This document shows positions 31,574-40,368 of a stretch of DNA of 54,775 bases, one piece after another. The stretch covers positions 1 through 54,775 of the forward strand of contig JAHBAR020000033.1 of NCBI GenBank assembly GCA_018500015.2, given 5' to 3'. A program made the position numbers and the translations under genes. This DNA is from Candidatus Kerfeldbacteria bacterium. Lineage in GTDB: Bacteria > Patescibacteriota > Patescibacteriia > UBA9570 > XYC2-FULL-38-9. The notes under the pieces were generated by a model, which was not told the DNA's origin, did no database searches, and saw nothing but the letters and a program-made list of their open reading frames with translations. Numbering within the stretch: the stretch's first letter is position 1; each line of letters starts with the position of its first letter.

Positions 31574-33769
31574 TTAGAGAGCGGTGGGTTGAATGGTGTA
31601 TGTACACTCTTTGCTCGAACATTTGATCGATCCTTTTGGACCAAAGACAAGCAAGCTTTTGCACACTGGGCAGACTTCGCCGGTGGGCTTTGTCCAGAAC
31701 GCGGTTTTGCATTCAGGGTAGCGATTGCATGAGTAAAATGATTTACCGTATCGTGAGCGCTTTTCAATGAGGTCGCCTTCGTTGCAGGTTGGGCACTTGA
31801 TGCCGATTTTTTTCTCGATGTTCATGATATTCTTGCACTCTGGGTATCCGGAGCAGGCGAGGAATTGACCATATCGACCATTTTTGCGCACCATCGGTTT
31901 ACCACACTTGTCGCACTTGATGTCGATCGGCTCTTCTTTTACGATGTGGCCTTCTTTGTCGATTTGTTGGGTAGTTTTGCATTCAGGGTAGCCAGTGCAT
32001 GCGAGGAATTTACCGAAACGACCAAATTTGACGATCATCGGTTTACCACACTTTGGACATTTTTCGTCAGATTTTTCTTCAACGATGTCGCTCTTCTGAA
32101 TCTCTTTTTCTTTTTGAATGAGATGTTCTTTAAATGGACCATAAAACTCTTTGAGCACAGGTTGCCATTCTTTTTCACCTTCTGCGATGTGATCCAGACT
32201 CAGTTCCATGTTTGCGGTGAAATCAAAATCAACAATTTCAGGGAAGTGTTCGACGAGGAGATCGTTGACCAAAAATCCAACCTCTTCTGGAATAAGTGAG
32301 CGTTGCTCTTTGCGCACGTAGCCACGATCTTGCACCGTCGCAATTGTTGGTGCGTACGTTGAAGGGCGACCGATGCCACGCTCTTCTAATGCTTTGACGA
32401 GCGCAGCTTCTGTGTAGCGCGCTGGTGGTTCGGTGAAATGTTGCTTACCTTCCACGCCCGCGCAACTCAGCTCTTGTTTTTCTTTAAGAGTTGGAAGTTC
32501 ATTGTCAGTATTTTTTTCTGGCATTGCAGCAATCCACCCTGGGAATTCGATCATCGAGCCAGTGAGGCGGAACACACCCTCGTTTGCCGCGATGTCGATT
32601 GTGGTTGCTTTGTAGCGCGCAGCAGACATTTGTGATGCTACAGCGCGGCGCCAAATCAAATCGTACATTTTGAACTGTTTTGGATCCAAGTGTGACTTGA
32701 TGCTTTCAGGGGTGATCGAGACATCGGTAGGACGAATGGCTTCGTGTGCTTCTTGAGCGCCTTTGGATTTTGTTTTGTAGGTTGTGCGTGCGGAGTATTC
32801 TTTGCCAAATTCTTTGGTGATCATCGCTTCTGCTTCTGACAAAAACTTCTCTGACAAATTGAGTGAGTCAGTACGCATGTACGTAATCAAGCCTGTGGAC
32901 GCGCCGTCGACCTCAACACCTTCGTAGAGTTGTTGAGCAAGCATCATCGTTTGTTTCGCAGAATACCCTAAACGGTTGTTCGACTCTTGCTGCAAAGTGG
33001 ATGTGGTGAACGGTGCTGATGCTTTGCGTGTGCGTTCTTTGTATTCAATCGAAGTGATAGTGTGTTTTGCATCATTGAGTGAAGCGAGCATCTTATCCGC
33101 CTCCTCTTTGTTTTCGATCGACAATTTTTTGAGCGCTTCACCTTTATATGAGTGTAAGTTGGCAATGTGCTCAACACCTTCGACAGTATACTTTGCTTCA
33201 ATCGACCAATACTCTTCTGGTTTGAATGCCGCAATGGAGCGCTCACGCTCAACAATCAAGCGCACGACAACAGATTGGACGCGACCAGCAGACAATCCAC
33301 GGTACACTTTTTTCCAAAGAAAAGGGGAGAGTTCATAGCCAACGAGGCGATCGAGGATGCGACGTGCTTGTTGTGCGTCTACCAAGCGAATATCAAGCTT
33401 CCGTGGGTGTTCCAAAGCGCCTAAGATCGCTTCTTTGGTGATTTCGTGAAACGTGATGCGTTTCATGTGATCGACATCACCCAAAATTTCGCGTAAGTGC
33501 CAAGCTATCGCTTCTCCTTCACGGTCTTCGTCAGTTGCGAGATAAATTTCGTCCGCTTTTTTCGCGAGCTTCTTTAGTTCCGTGACATGTTTTTTACTCT
33601 TCATCGGCACGATATACGTCGGCTCGAAGTTGTGCTCGACATCAACACCAATTTTGCTTTTTGGTAAATCACGTACGTGACCAAATGATGAAGTCACGGT
33701 GTACCCTTTACCTAAAAATCGAGTAATAGTTTTTGCTTTTGTTGGAGATTCGACGATGACAAGCTTCAT
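31574..33769 (-). CDS. topA: DNA topoisomerase I
   Basis: 731 aa from the ATG at 33769 (MKLVIVESPTKAKTI). TOPRIM domain with DEDREGEAIAWHL; the active-site tyrosine in LITYMRTDSLNLS; the PTDVSIT hinge region; the GIGRPSTYAPTI block. Four C-terminal zinc-ribbon modules follow (CPKCGKPM..., CDKCGKPM..., CPTCNEGDL..., CPVCKSLLV...). It relaxes negative supercoils. The frame is open further upstream to 33826, but the promoter occupies that stretch, so 33769 is the start. Convergent with the structured RNA, only about 8 nt away. Confidence 0.96.
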   Translation of the reverse strand: MKLVIVESPTKAKTITRFLGKGYTVTSSFGHVRDLPKSKIGVDVEHNFEPTYIVPMKSKKHVTELKKLAKKADEIYLATDEDREGEAIAWHLREILGDVDHMKRITFHEITKEAILGALEHPRKLDIRLVDAQQARRILDRLVGYELSPFLWKKVYRGLSAGRVQSVVVRLIVERERSIAAFKPEEYWSIEAKYTVEGVEHIANLHSYKGEALKKLSIENKEEADKMLASLNDAKHTITSIEYKERTRKASAPFTTSTLQQESNNRLGYSAKQTMMLAQQLYEGVEVDGASTGLITYMRTDSLNLSEKFLSEAEAMITKEFGKEYSARTTYKTKSKGAQEAHEAIRPTDVSITPESIKSHLDPKQFKMYDLIWRRAVASQMSAARYKATTIDIAANEGVFRLTGSMIEFPGWIAAMPEKNTDNELPTLKEKQELSCAGVEGKQHFTEPPARYTEAALVKALEERGIGRPSTYAPTIATVQDRGYVRKEQRSLIPEEVGFLVNDLLVEHFPEIVDFDFTANMELSLDHIAEGEKEWQPVLKEFYGPFKEHLIQKEKEIQKSDIVEEKSDEKCPKCGKPMIVKFGRFGKFLACTGYPECKTTQQIDKEGHIVKEEPIDIKCDKCGKPMVRKNGRYGQFLACSGYPECKNIMNIEKKIGIKCPTCNEGDLIEKRSRYGKSFYSCNRYPECKTAFWTKPTGEVCPVCKSLLVFGPKGSIKCSSKECTYTIQPTAL

Positions 33770-33796
33770 GCGGGTGAAAAAAGTGTTAATGCCACA

Positions 33797-33826
33797 GTTA
33801 TACACTGCCATTGTTTTTTTTGTCAA
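33797..33826 (-). promoter_or_regulatory. topA promoter
   Basis: On the minus strand TTGACA (33826-33821), an 18-nt spacer and TATAAC (33802-33797). The message would carry a leader of about 20 nt, so this is one of the non-leaderless genes. Confidence 0.6.
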
Positions 33827-33852
33827 TCAGTGATACGTTGCACGGAAGAATT

Positions 33853-35379
33853 ATGAACGCCACAATTGCGCGAGATAAAGTGAAAAAAAGTGTGTTGAGA
33901 GTGCTCGCGTTTGTGCGATGGTGTGCGCGTGTAAGTGCGCCTACACGTGGAGCAATTCGTCGCGTTGTTGCGCCAGTGTTTGTTGAAGGAAATCCGTTCG
34001 TGGTGAGGCCTATCGTACTTTGGATTTTTTGGGGAGTGTTTGCTGTTGCGCTGATTGCCGCAGCTATCTGGATACGTGTTGATGTGCAAGCGCCCGGTAC
34101 CGTGGTTGCTATAAACGCCAAGCGTTTTATTCCTGACGTGCGCACCTCTATATATGTATGGTGTGCATTGTCAGTCGCACTCTATGTTTTAGTGTTTCGG
34201 TTTCAATACACAAAACGCCAAGCGCGCACAGCACAGATGCTCGCAGTTATGCTCTGCGGCATTGTTTTGGTCATTTGCCTTGGTATTCATCCAACGCGTT
34301 CACAAGATGCGTATTGGAGTTTGTTACTCGCGCGTGGAGCAACAGCTCACCATATGAATCCATACACCACAACGCCAAACATGCTTGTGCGAGATGGATG
34401 GTCTGCGAGTGTGATAAGTTGGCGCACGCAAACTATGTCGCATGGAGTGTTGTGGACGGTGCCTCTTATGGGGATCACGTTGCTTACGACACAGTTAACG
34501 ACCGCGCTTGTGTACACAAAATTATTTTTGTATATCGGACTTATTGCGGTGTACGCGGTGTTGTGGTGGATATTATCGCATGATGAAAACAGGACCTTGA
34601 TTGAATCGCGCAAGTTGTGGATATTCCTTGTATTGCAGCCGATGTGGTTTCAGTACATTGCGATTGATATGCACAATGATGTGTGGGTTGCCCTTTCGCT
34701 CCTCGTGAGTTTTTGGTATCTCAAAAAAGAACGGTATCAAGCGAGCAGCATCGCCCTTATTCTTGGTGGATGTGTAAAATACGTACCGTTATTTTTGCTT
34801 CCTATTCCGATTATTCTCGCACTGCGTAAGGAAGGTTCGTGGAAAGCCATGCTCTCCAAGCAGCGCGCTACCATCGAATTACTCGTCGCATGCAGTATTA
34901 TTTTTTTCACCGTTCAATTTTCCAAATATACAACGCTGGGATTGTATACTGAAATTTTTGAGCGCGGACGAAAAGATTTTTTGCTTCTTGGGAGCCAAAT
35001 CGTTTCATTTTTTGTTGGAGGCCATGAAACGATTGTGCGTATCGTTGGTTTGCTTATGATGTTTGGCGTGCTTGCGTACTACATCAAACAAAAAAAATAT
35101 GTGCATGCGTATGTTGTCCCATTTGTTGTCTTACTCATTTGCGGTACGCCGTGGTTTCAGTCATGGTACGCACTGTGGATCTTGCCATTGGCTATTATGC
35201 TTTTTTCCCCGCGTGTTATGACCATTGCCGTAACCGCGCTATTGTTCATGTTTGAAATTATTATGCCCTCACAGATCAGTGTGTACATAGTACTTTGTTG
35301 TGCACTGCTTGCTGTCATATACATCTGCGCTGCGCTGGTGCGTAGCATTCGTACACCAAAAATCACCAAAATAGTATGA
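33853..35379 (+). CDS. GT-C fold membrane glycosyltransferase
   Basis: 508 aa from the ATG at 33853. About 12 membrane helices. The loop after one early helix reads HPTRSQDAYWSLLLARGA, with an Asp in the position of the GT-C catalytic acid, followed by NPYTTTP and later IDMHNDVWVALS. These match bacterial polyprenyl-phosphate-sugar-dependent transferases (mannosyl- or arabinosyltransferase-like). It moves sugars from a lipid carrier to an acceptor outside the membrane. The last four bases overlap the next gene (ATGA), and the next gene holds a paralogous domain with the same HPTRSQD motif. Start chosen over 33811 because the longer version begins in the topA promoter region. Confidence 0.75.
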   Translation: MNATIARDKVKKSVLRVLAFVRWCARVSAPTRGAIRRVVAPVFVEGNPFVVRPIVLWIFWGVFAVALIAAAIWIRVDVQAPGTVVAINAKRFIPDVRTSIYVWCALSVALYVLVFRFQYTKRQARTAQMLAVMLCGIVLVICLGIHPTRSQDAYWSLLLARGATAHHMNPYTTTPNMLVRDGWSASVISWRTQTMSHGVLWTVPLMGITLLTTQLTTALVYTKLFLYIGLIAVYAVLWWILSHDENRTLIESRKLWIFLVLQPMWFQYIAIDMHNDVWVALSLLVSFWYLKKERYQASSIALILGGCVKYVPLFLLPIPIILALRKEGSWKAMLSKQRATIELLVACSIIFFTVQFSKYTTLGLYTEIFERGRKDFLLLGSQIVSFFVGGHETIVRIVGLLMMFGVLAYYIKQKKYVHAYVVPFVVLLICGTPWFQSWYALWILPLAIMLFSPRVMTIAVTALLFMFEIIMPSQISVYIVLCCALLAVIYICAALVRSIRTPKITKIV

Positions 35380-37445
35380 AGCGTTTGTGTATTATTGTTC
35401 CCGTGTTTAATGAGGAGGGTGTTTTGAAGAGCTCGATTGATATATTGATGAGCGAGGTTATCCCTGACTTGAAGCGGCGTGACTACGATCCCTATATTGT
35501 CATTGCGCTCAACGGTTCAAATGATGCGACACAACATGTCGCACACACTTCAGTTGAAGCACATGCTGGTGTCGTGAGCGCACAAGTGATTACAGGAAAG
35601 GGAAGGGGTCGTGCAATTCAAGAGGTGTGCGCAAAGGAAAATGCAGAGATGTATGCATACATTGATGTTGACCTTCCTATTCCACTTAATGAATTTTGGC
35701 GCGTACTTGAGCCGGTGATGAATCAGCGTGCAGATATTGCACTTGGAAAGCGCGCAGGGAAGCGACCGCTGTTGCGTCGAATTATGACACGCGGTTTTCG
35801 ACTGTTAAACACCGTTACCTCAGGTGTCTCAGTACAAGATGCGCAGTGCGGTGTTAAAGCATGGACAGCAGAGGTTGCGCGCACATTCATTACTCAGTGC
35901 ACAGAAAAAGGATTTTTTTTCGATACAGAACTTTTAGCACGTGTTCAACAAGCCCAAAAGCGTATTCAAGAAGTTTCAATGGAGTGGATTGATACTCGCT
36001 TCGATGGCCGAAAAAGTTCTGTCCGACCATTCAGTGATTCGCTACGCGCATTGTGTGCAACAGTTCGTATTCTTGTGAATACTCAAGGGTATTGGGGATA
36101 CACACTCGTCGCGCTCTGTATTCTTTCACTCTGTTACGTTGGGCAGTATGTCTATGCCCACACCTACCTTCAGCCGGAGAATTTTCTTGTCGCACATCAT
36201 CTCGCAAATTTTGCTTTGCCGTTGGTGTACTCTATGTTTGGCATCGTATTATTTTATGTGATGTATGGCGTTGTCATATCTTTTGCGCGCATATCATCTG
36301 TGCATGCACGCGCTCTTATTGTGTTGAGTGTTGTGTGCGCAGTGCTCATTGCGTGTGTCACTCTCACCATGCATCCAACACGTTCGCAAGATGTGTATTG
36401 GAATCTTGTATTATCACGCGGTGCTACAGAGTTTCAACTGAATCCGTATACTACAACGCCAGATACGATTCCACTGACGACATGGAGTGAGCCTGTACGT
36501 GATTGGCGTTGGCTCCCTATGACTCACGGACCTGTGTGGGTCACGATGCTACATGTCGTGACATCGTTCACTGATGATCTTGCTGTTGCCCTTGTGTTAC
36601 TGCGCCTGTTTTTTATCACAGCTCTTTGCTCAACATTCTATGCAGCGTATCGAATTCTTGAGCGGGTGTGCACCGACCTTGTTCGTCGTGCTCGTGTATT
36701 CTCTCTCCTTATTCTTAATCCGTTATGGTTTCAAATGGGGCTCATTGATTTGCATAACGATGTGTTTATTGCCTGTGCAATTGTATGGGCGTGTTACGCC
36801 TTGTTACAAAAAAAATATCACCTCAGTATCATTGCTCTGGTTATTGGAGGTCTTATTAAATATACGCCATGGATGCTCCTTCCTGTACCGTTGTATTATG
36901 CGTGGTCTGAGCGCAAAAGCGTCACTGCGTACCTCAAAACATATCTTCCAATTTTGTGTGCGAGCGCTATCGGTGTAACTCTTATCTGCGCATATTTTGG
37001 ACTGCTCTCCGGCGCACCAATTGGTTTAAGTAATGAAATTATTGAACGCGGAACACAACAGTACTCTCTGTTTGGCACATTGCTTTTACAAAAAATGTTT
37101 CCACACGCGGAAAATATCATGAAAGGAGTTGTATATGTATCTGCATGTATCGCGTTGATTATCGCCATGATCAAAAGAAAAACGCTTCTTGCATTCACTC
37201 TTCCATTTTGTATTATTTTTGTATGTGGAACATCATGGTTTCAGGTGTGGTACGTGCTATGGATTTTTGCTCTTCTTGTCCCGTTACTCCCGCTCTCCGT
37301 GACTCTCCTCCTCACCATCATGCTCTTTCCAATGGGTGATGTGTTATATCCAAATAGCTCTGTAGTTTTTCTTGTCCTCGCATGCATTGTGTATGGCGCT
37401 CTGTGGTTTGTAAAAAAATATATTCTTATCCCACTGCGGGCTTAA
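35376..37445 (+). CDS. Fusion of a GT2 polyprenyl-phosphate glycosyltransferase and a GT-C transferase
   Basis: 689 aa. Residues 1-240 are a GT-A fold GT2 enzyme of the dolichol-phosphate-mannose synthase type: IIVPVFNEEG, IALNGSNDAT, YIDVDLPIP as the DXD region, and QDAQCGVKAWTAE. Residues about 245-689 are a polytopic GT-C domain with HPTRSQDVYWNLVLSRGA, NPYTTTPDT and IDLHNDVFIA, paralogous to the upstream protein. One chain could therefore load a sugar on undecaprenyl phosphate inside the cell and use it outside; that is inference. The 3' end overlaps the convergent folC by 20 bp. Confidence 0.8.
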   Translation: MKRLCIIVPVFNEEGVLKSSIDILMSEVIPDLKRRDYDPYIVIALNGSNDATQHVAHTSVEAHAGVVSAQVITGKGRGRAIQEVCAKENAEMYAYIDVDLPIPLNEFWRVLEPVMNQRADIALGKRAGKRPLLRRIMTRGFRLLNTVTSGVSVQDAQCGVKAWTAEVARTFITQCTEKGFFFDTELLARVQQAQKRIQEVSMEWIDTRFDGRKSSVRPFSDSLRALCATVRILVNTQGYWGYTLVALCILSLCYVGQYVYAHTYLQPENFLVAHHLANFALPLVYSMFGIVLFYVMYGVVISFARISSVHARALIVLSVVCAVLIACVTLTMHPTRSQDVYWNLVLSRGATEFQLNPYTTTPDTIPLTTWSEPVRDWRWLPMTHGPVWVTMLHVVTSFTDDLAVALVLLRLFFITALCSTFYAAYRILERVCTDLVRRARVFSLLILNPLWFQMGLIDLHNDVFIACAIVWACYALLQKKYHLSIIALVIGGLIKYTPWMLLPVPLYYAWSERKSVTAYLKTYLPILCASAIGVTLICAYFGLLSGAPIGLSNEIIERGTQQYSLFGTLLLQKMFPHAENIMKGVVYVSACIALIIAMIKRKTLLAFTLPFCIIFVCGTSWFQVWYVLWIFALLVPLLPLSVTLLLTIMLFPMGDVLYPNSSVVFLVLACIVYGALWFVKKYILIPLRA

Positions 37446-38754
37446 GTGATTGTTGGAGTACAATTGTTTTTTCTGGATAATAGTGTTCGCGTACAATCCC
37501 GGCCATGTAGAGCGAGCCTGTCACAAGAATGCAATCATTTGCATTTGCTCGAGCAAGAGCTGAATGAAGAGCGGCGAGCGGATTTTTTTCTTCGATAATC
37601 TCAAGAGAAGATGCACGCTGAGCAATGGCGTATTTCATCTCTTCGGTCGAGTGTGAAGAAAAGCCAGGGAGATGAAATTCTGTGCACCAGAGTGTAGAAA
37701 TTTTTGAGAGTAGAGGAGTGAGATTCTCAAGTGGATCTTTGCTGTATTTTGCGGAGTAGATGACAAATAGTCTGTTATATGTGAGAGTTGAAACATATTC
37801 TGCGAGCGCTCGCATCTTGATTACCGAGTGTGCGCCATCAATGATGACTAGAGGGTTGCGCTGCATCACCTCGCATCGTGCCGGGAGAAATGCTCTTTGC
37901 ATGCCGAGCTGTTGTGCTTGTAGAGAAACTCCGAGCGATTCCACCACTGCGCATGCGAGCGCAGAGTTGTGCGATTGATGAGCGCCCGGCATATCGGAGT
38001 TGTTTTCTTGTGAAGGTGCAATGTAGTGCACGGTTAATCCATACAGCGCAGCCTCATGGTCAAACACTGCGCGTACATCTTCACTCTGTTGAGCGCTAAA
38101 TACTGTGCAGCCGGTATGGATAATTCCGGCTTTGTGTGCAGCAATCTCAGGTACCGTGTTACCTAAAATATTCATGTGGTCCAAACCAATAGGTGTGAGT
38201 ACGCATGTTGTTGGTTGTGAAAAAATATTCGTGTAATCAAATTTCCCGCCACATCCAACTTCTGTAACAAGCCATTCCACGCCAGCTTGAGCACAACACT
38301 CCACGCCAATTGCGTAGAGTGTTTCAGAGTATGATGGTATTTCAGTGTCGTTCATTTTTTCCACATCATCCAAAATATCGTTTGCGACACGAATAAATAT
38401 ATTTGGATCACAGAGCTTGCCGTTGATCCATACGTCTTCAAGCGTTGTGGTGACAAACGGCGAGGTGATGAGCCCTGCACTATATCCTTGAGCATGGAGC
38501 ATGTGCGCAATGAGTGAGGCTGTTGATCCTTTGCCTGCGGTACCGGCAACATGTATAACACGAAAACGATTTTGTGGATTTCCTCTACGTGCAAAAAAAT
38601 GTCGCGTACACTCAAGACGTGTTTCGTGAGTTACTTGACTCTGCATATAATCAGATGTGGAACGTTGAATGAGTGTTTGTAAACGCTCGACAGTTTTTTT
38701 ATACGCGTCGAACAGCGAGGAATTCTCCGGAAGGGGTGAGTGTGATGTAACCAT
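37426..38754 (-). CDS. folC: Folylpolyglutamate synthase/dihydrofolate synthase family Mur ligase
   Basis: 442 aa. HVAGTAGKGSTASLIAHML is the P-loop of FolC; LITSPF, EVGCGGKFDYTNIF, LTPIGLDHMNILG and IDGAHSVIKM are further family motifs. The enzyme adds glutamate to (dihydro)folate. No other folate genes are in the window. The start ATG at 38754 lies 56 bp inside dprA; no shorter start fits the family's N-terminal helix (DAYKKTVERLQTLI), so the overlap may be real and couple the two genes. Confidence 0.9.
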   Translation of the reverse strand: MVTSHSPLPENSSLFDAYKKTVERLQTLIQRSTSDYMQSQVTHETRLECTRHFFARRGNPQNRFRVIHVAGTAGKGSTASLIAHMLHAQGYSAGLITSPFVTTTLEDVWINGKLCDPNIFIRVANDILDDVEKMNDTEIPSYSETLYAIGVECCAQAGVEWLVTEVGCGGKFDYTNIFSQPTTCVLTPIGLDHMNILGNTVPEIAAHKAGIIHTGCTVFSAQQSEDVRAVFDHEAALYGLTVHYIAPSQENNSDMPGAHQSHNSALACAVVESLGVSLQAQQLGMQRAFLPARCEVMQRNPLVIIDGAHSVIKMRALAEYVSTLTYNRLFVIYSAKYSKDPLENLTPLLSKISTLWCTEFHLPGFSSHSTEEMKYAIAQRASSLEIIEEKNPLAALHSALARANANDCILVTGSLYMAGIVREHYYPEKTIVLQQSLKPAVG

Positions 38755-39565
38755 TGAGCAACAGTCTACCTACATGTTCATGAAGTGTCGAGAGCGGGAG
38801 AGTGCAGTGTATGAGGAGCATGTCGAGCGATTGTGCCTGTGAACACAATTCAACAATCTTTTTTTCTTCAGGCGCAAGGTGTGAAATAGTGTCTGTATAT
38901 GATATGCGCGCAAACAACTCTTCAAAGCTGTTGTGATTGATCCATGGAATTGCGCCACGTTGAATAAGTCCAAGAGTTCCTTGTGATTGTGGTGAAAAAA
39001 TCGATCCGGGTACGGCATATACCTCACGATTGTTGTCGAGCGCACTGTATGCGGTGATAAGACTTCCACTTTTTTCTTTTGCCTCTACCACACACGTGGC
39101 TTGTGTGAGTCCGGCAATGATCCGATTGCGCAACGGAAAGGCCCCCTTATGAGGCTTTGTCCCTTCTGGATACTCTGAAATGAGTAGCCCATGTTGTTGA
39201 ATAATACGTTGTGCAAGTCGCACATGCGCGCGTGGATACACAGAGGCATCATCAACGCTTGAGCCTAACACGGCGATGGTTTTGCCGCGCGATTCAAGTG
39301 TGTGCGTGTGGACGCGCGCATCAATACCAAACGCAAGTCCGCTGACTGTCACCACATCACGAGCAACGCATGCCTCTACGACACTGTCTGTGGCAGACAA
39401 GCCATAGGGTGTTGGTGTTCTACTACCGACAATCGCGCACAATTTTTGAGCTTGCAAGAGTTTTTTATCACCACGACAATACAAAGTCTGTGGCGGTGCA
39501 ATACTTTCGCGCAAAAGGTGTGGATAATTATCGTCTGTTTTTTTGATACAAAAAATCTCTGACAT
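38699..39565 (-). CDS. dprA: DNA processing protein DprA (Smf)
   Basis: 288 aa from the ATG at 39565. The Rossmann-like core shows GSRTPTPYG, SGLAFGIDARVHTHTL, ISEYPEGTKPHKGAFPLRNRIIAGL and VVEAKEKSGSLITA. A C-terminal winged helix (EEKKIVELC...LLLNGYITL) follows. DprA loads RecA on incoming single-stranded DNA during natural transformation, which is widespread in CPR bacteria. The frame is open 10 codons upstream, but the AT-rich TATATA lying just before 39565 suggests the shorter start. Confidence 0.93.
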   Translation of the reverse strand: MSEIFCIKKTDDNYPHLLRESIAPPQTLYCRGDKKLLQAQKLCAIVGSRTPTPYGLSATDSVVEACVARDVVTVSGLAFGIDARVHTHTLESRGKTIAVLGSSVDDASVYPRAHVRLAQRIIQQHGLLISEYPEGTKPHKGAFPLRNRIIAGLTQATCVVEAKEKSGSLITAYSALDNNREVYAVPGSIFSPQSQGTLGLIQRGAIPWINHNSFEELFARISYTDTISHLAPEEKKIVELCSQAQSLDMLLIHCTLPLSTLHEHVGRLLLNGYITLTPSGEFLAVRRV

Positions 39566-39613
39566 ACATATATACACGTCAGAGAGGTCGTTCACAAAAA
39601 GAGTAGCATAGTA

Positions 39614-39619
39614 TATACT
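39614..39619 (+). promoter_or_regulatory. -10 box of the hydrolase gene
   Basis: TATACT ends 2 nt before one ATG (39622) and 11 nt before a second in-frame ATG (39631). Because transcription begins about 7 nt beyond a -10 box, the second ATG is more plausible. Confidence 0.55.
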
Positions 39620-39630
39620 TTATGAAAAGT

Positions 39631-40365
39631 ATGGCATTACGAAACAACATATTGATAATTTGCGGCTGCGCTTTTGTTGTCGTGTGTATTGTCGTTGGTG
39701 TTATTGTGCACAATGATGGTGGGCGTATTATGATTACACACCAACTTATTGGACAAGACGGCGAGCAATTTGAGCTGCGAGAGTTTGCACGCACCAATGC
39801 GCGTATAGCGGTGATTTTGCTCCCCAACTCTTCTCAATCTCAAAGTGAATTGTTCAGTATTGCACAACAATTTCAAAATGAAGGATTTGCTACAATGACT
39901 ATAGACTGGCGTGGGCATGCAGACGGAAGTAACGCTCGTTTTTCCTCTTCTGAGTGGTCGGCGACGGCGTATGATGTTGATGCTGCTGTAGGTTTTACAC
40001 AACATAAATATCCAAAAGCGAAGATTGTACTTGCCGGCGGAAGCTTTGGTGCCGTTCAGTCGATTGCATATGCCGCCACACACAGTGACATCTCTGGCGT
40101 GATTGCTCTTTCTCCACGTCCCGCAATTCATGGTGTATCTATCGCACTGGCAATTACCCAGCTTACTAAACCTATTTTAGTCATTGAGTACCATCCAGTT
40201 GATGACACCACAACTCAATTTCCCGGATACGCACTTCTCCAAACATCTCCAAGCACTAAAAAAACCTATCAAGCAGCAATCACTCAAGCCTCTGGATGGA
40301 ATGTAGTTATCGATCAAGAGGATGTCATACGCGGCTTGATTGATTGGATTAAGCAAAATATATAA
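39631..40365 (+). CDS. Membrane-anchored alpha/beta-hydrolase-fold protein, catalytic histidine not found
   Basis: 244 aa from 39631. Helix at about 8-27 as membrane anchor or signal, then an alpha/beta hydrolase core: VILLPNSSQS, TIDWRGHADGS for the oxyanion and DxxGxG region, and the nucleophile elbow AGGSFGAVQS (GXSXG). The acid could lie in EYHPVDD. Near the C-terminus, where GxGH is expected, the sequence reads ASGWNVVID, with no histidine. It may be inactive or use another residue. Followed by the MFS gene after 3 nt. Confidence 0.65.
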   Translation: MALRNNILIICGCAFVVVCIVVGVIVHNDGGRIMITHQLIGQDGEQFELREFARTNARIAVILLPNSSQSQSELFSIAQQFQNEGFATMTIDWRGHADGSNARFSSSEWSATAYDVDAAVGFTQHKYPKAKIVLAGGSFGAVQSIAYAATHSDISGVIALSPRPAIHGVSIALAITQLTKPILVIEYHPVDDTTTQFPGYALLQTSPSTKKTYQAAITQASGWNVVIDQEDVIRGLIDWIKQNI

Positions 40366-40368
40366 CGT

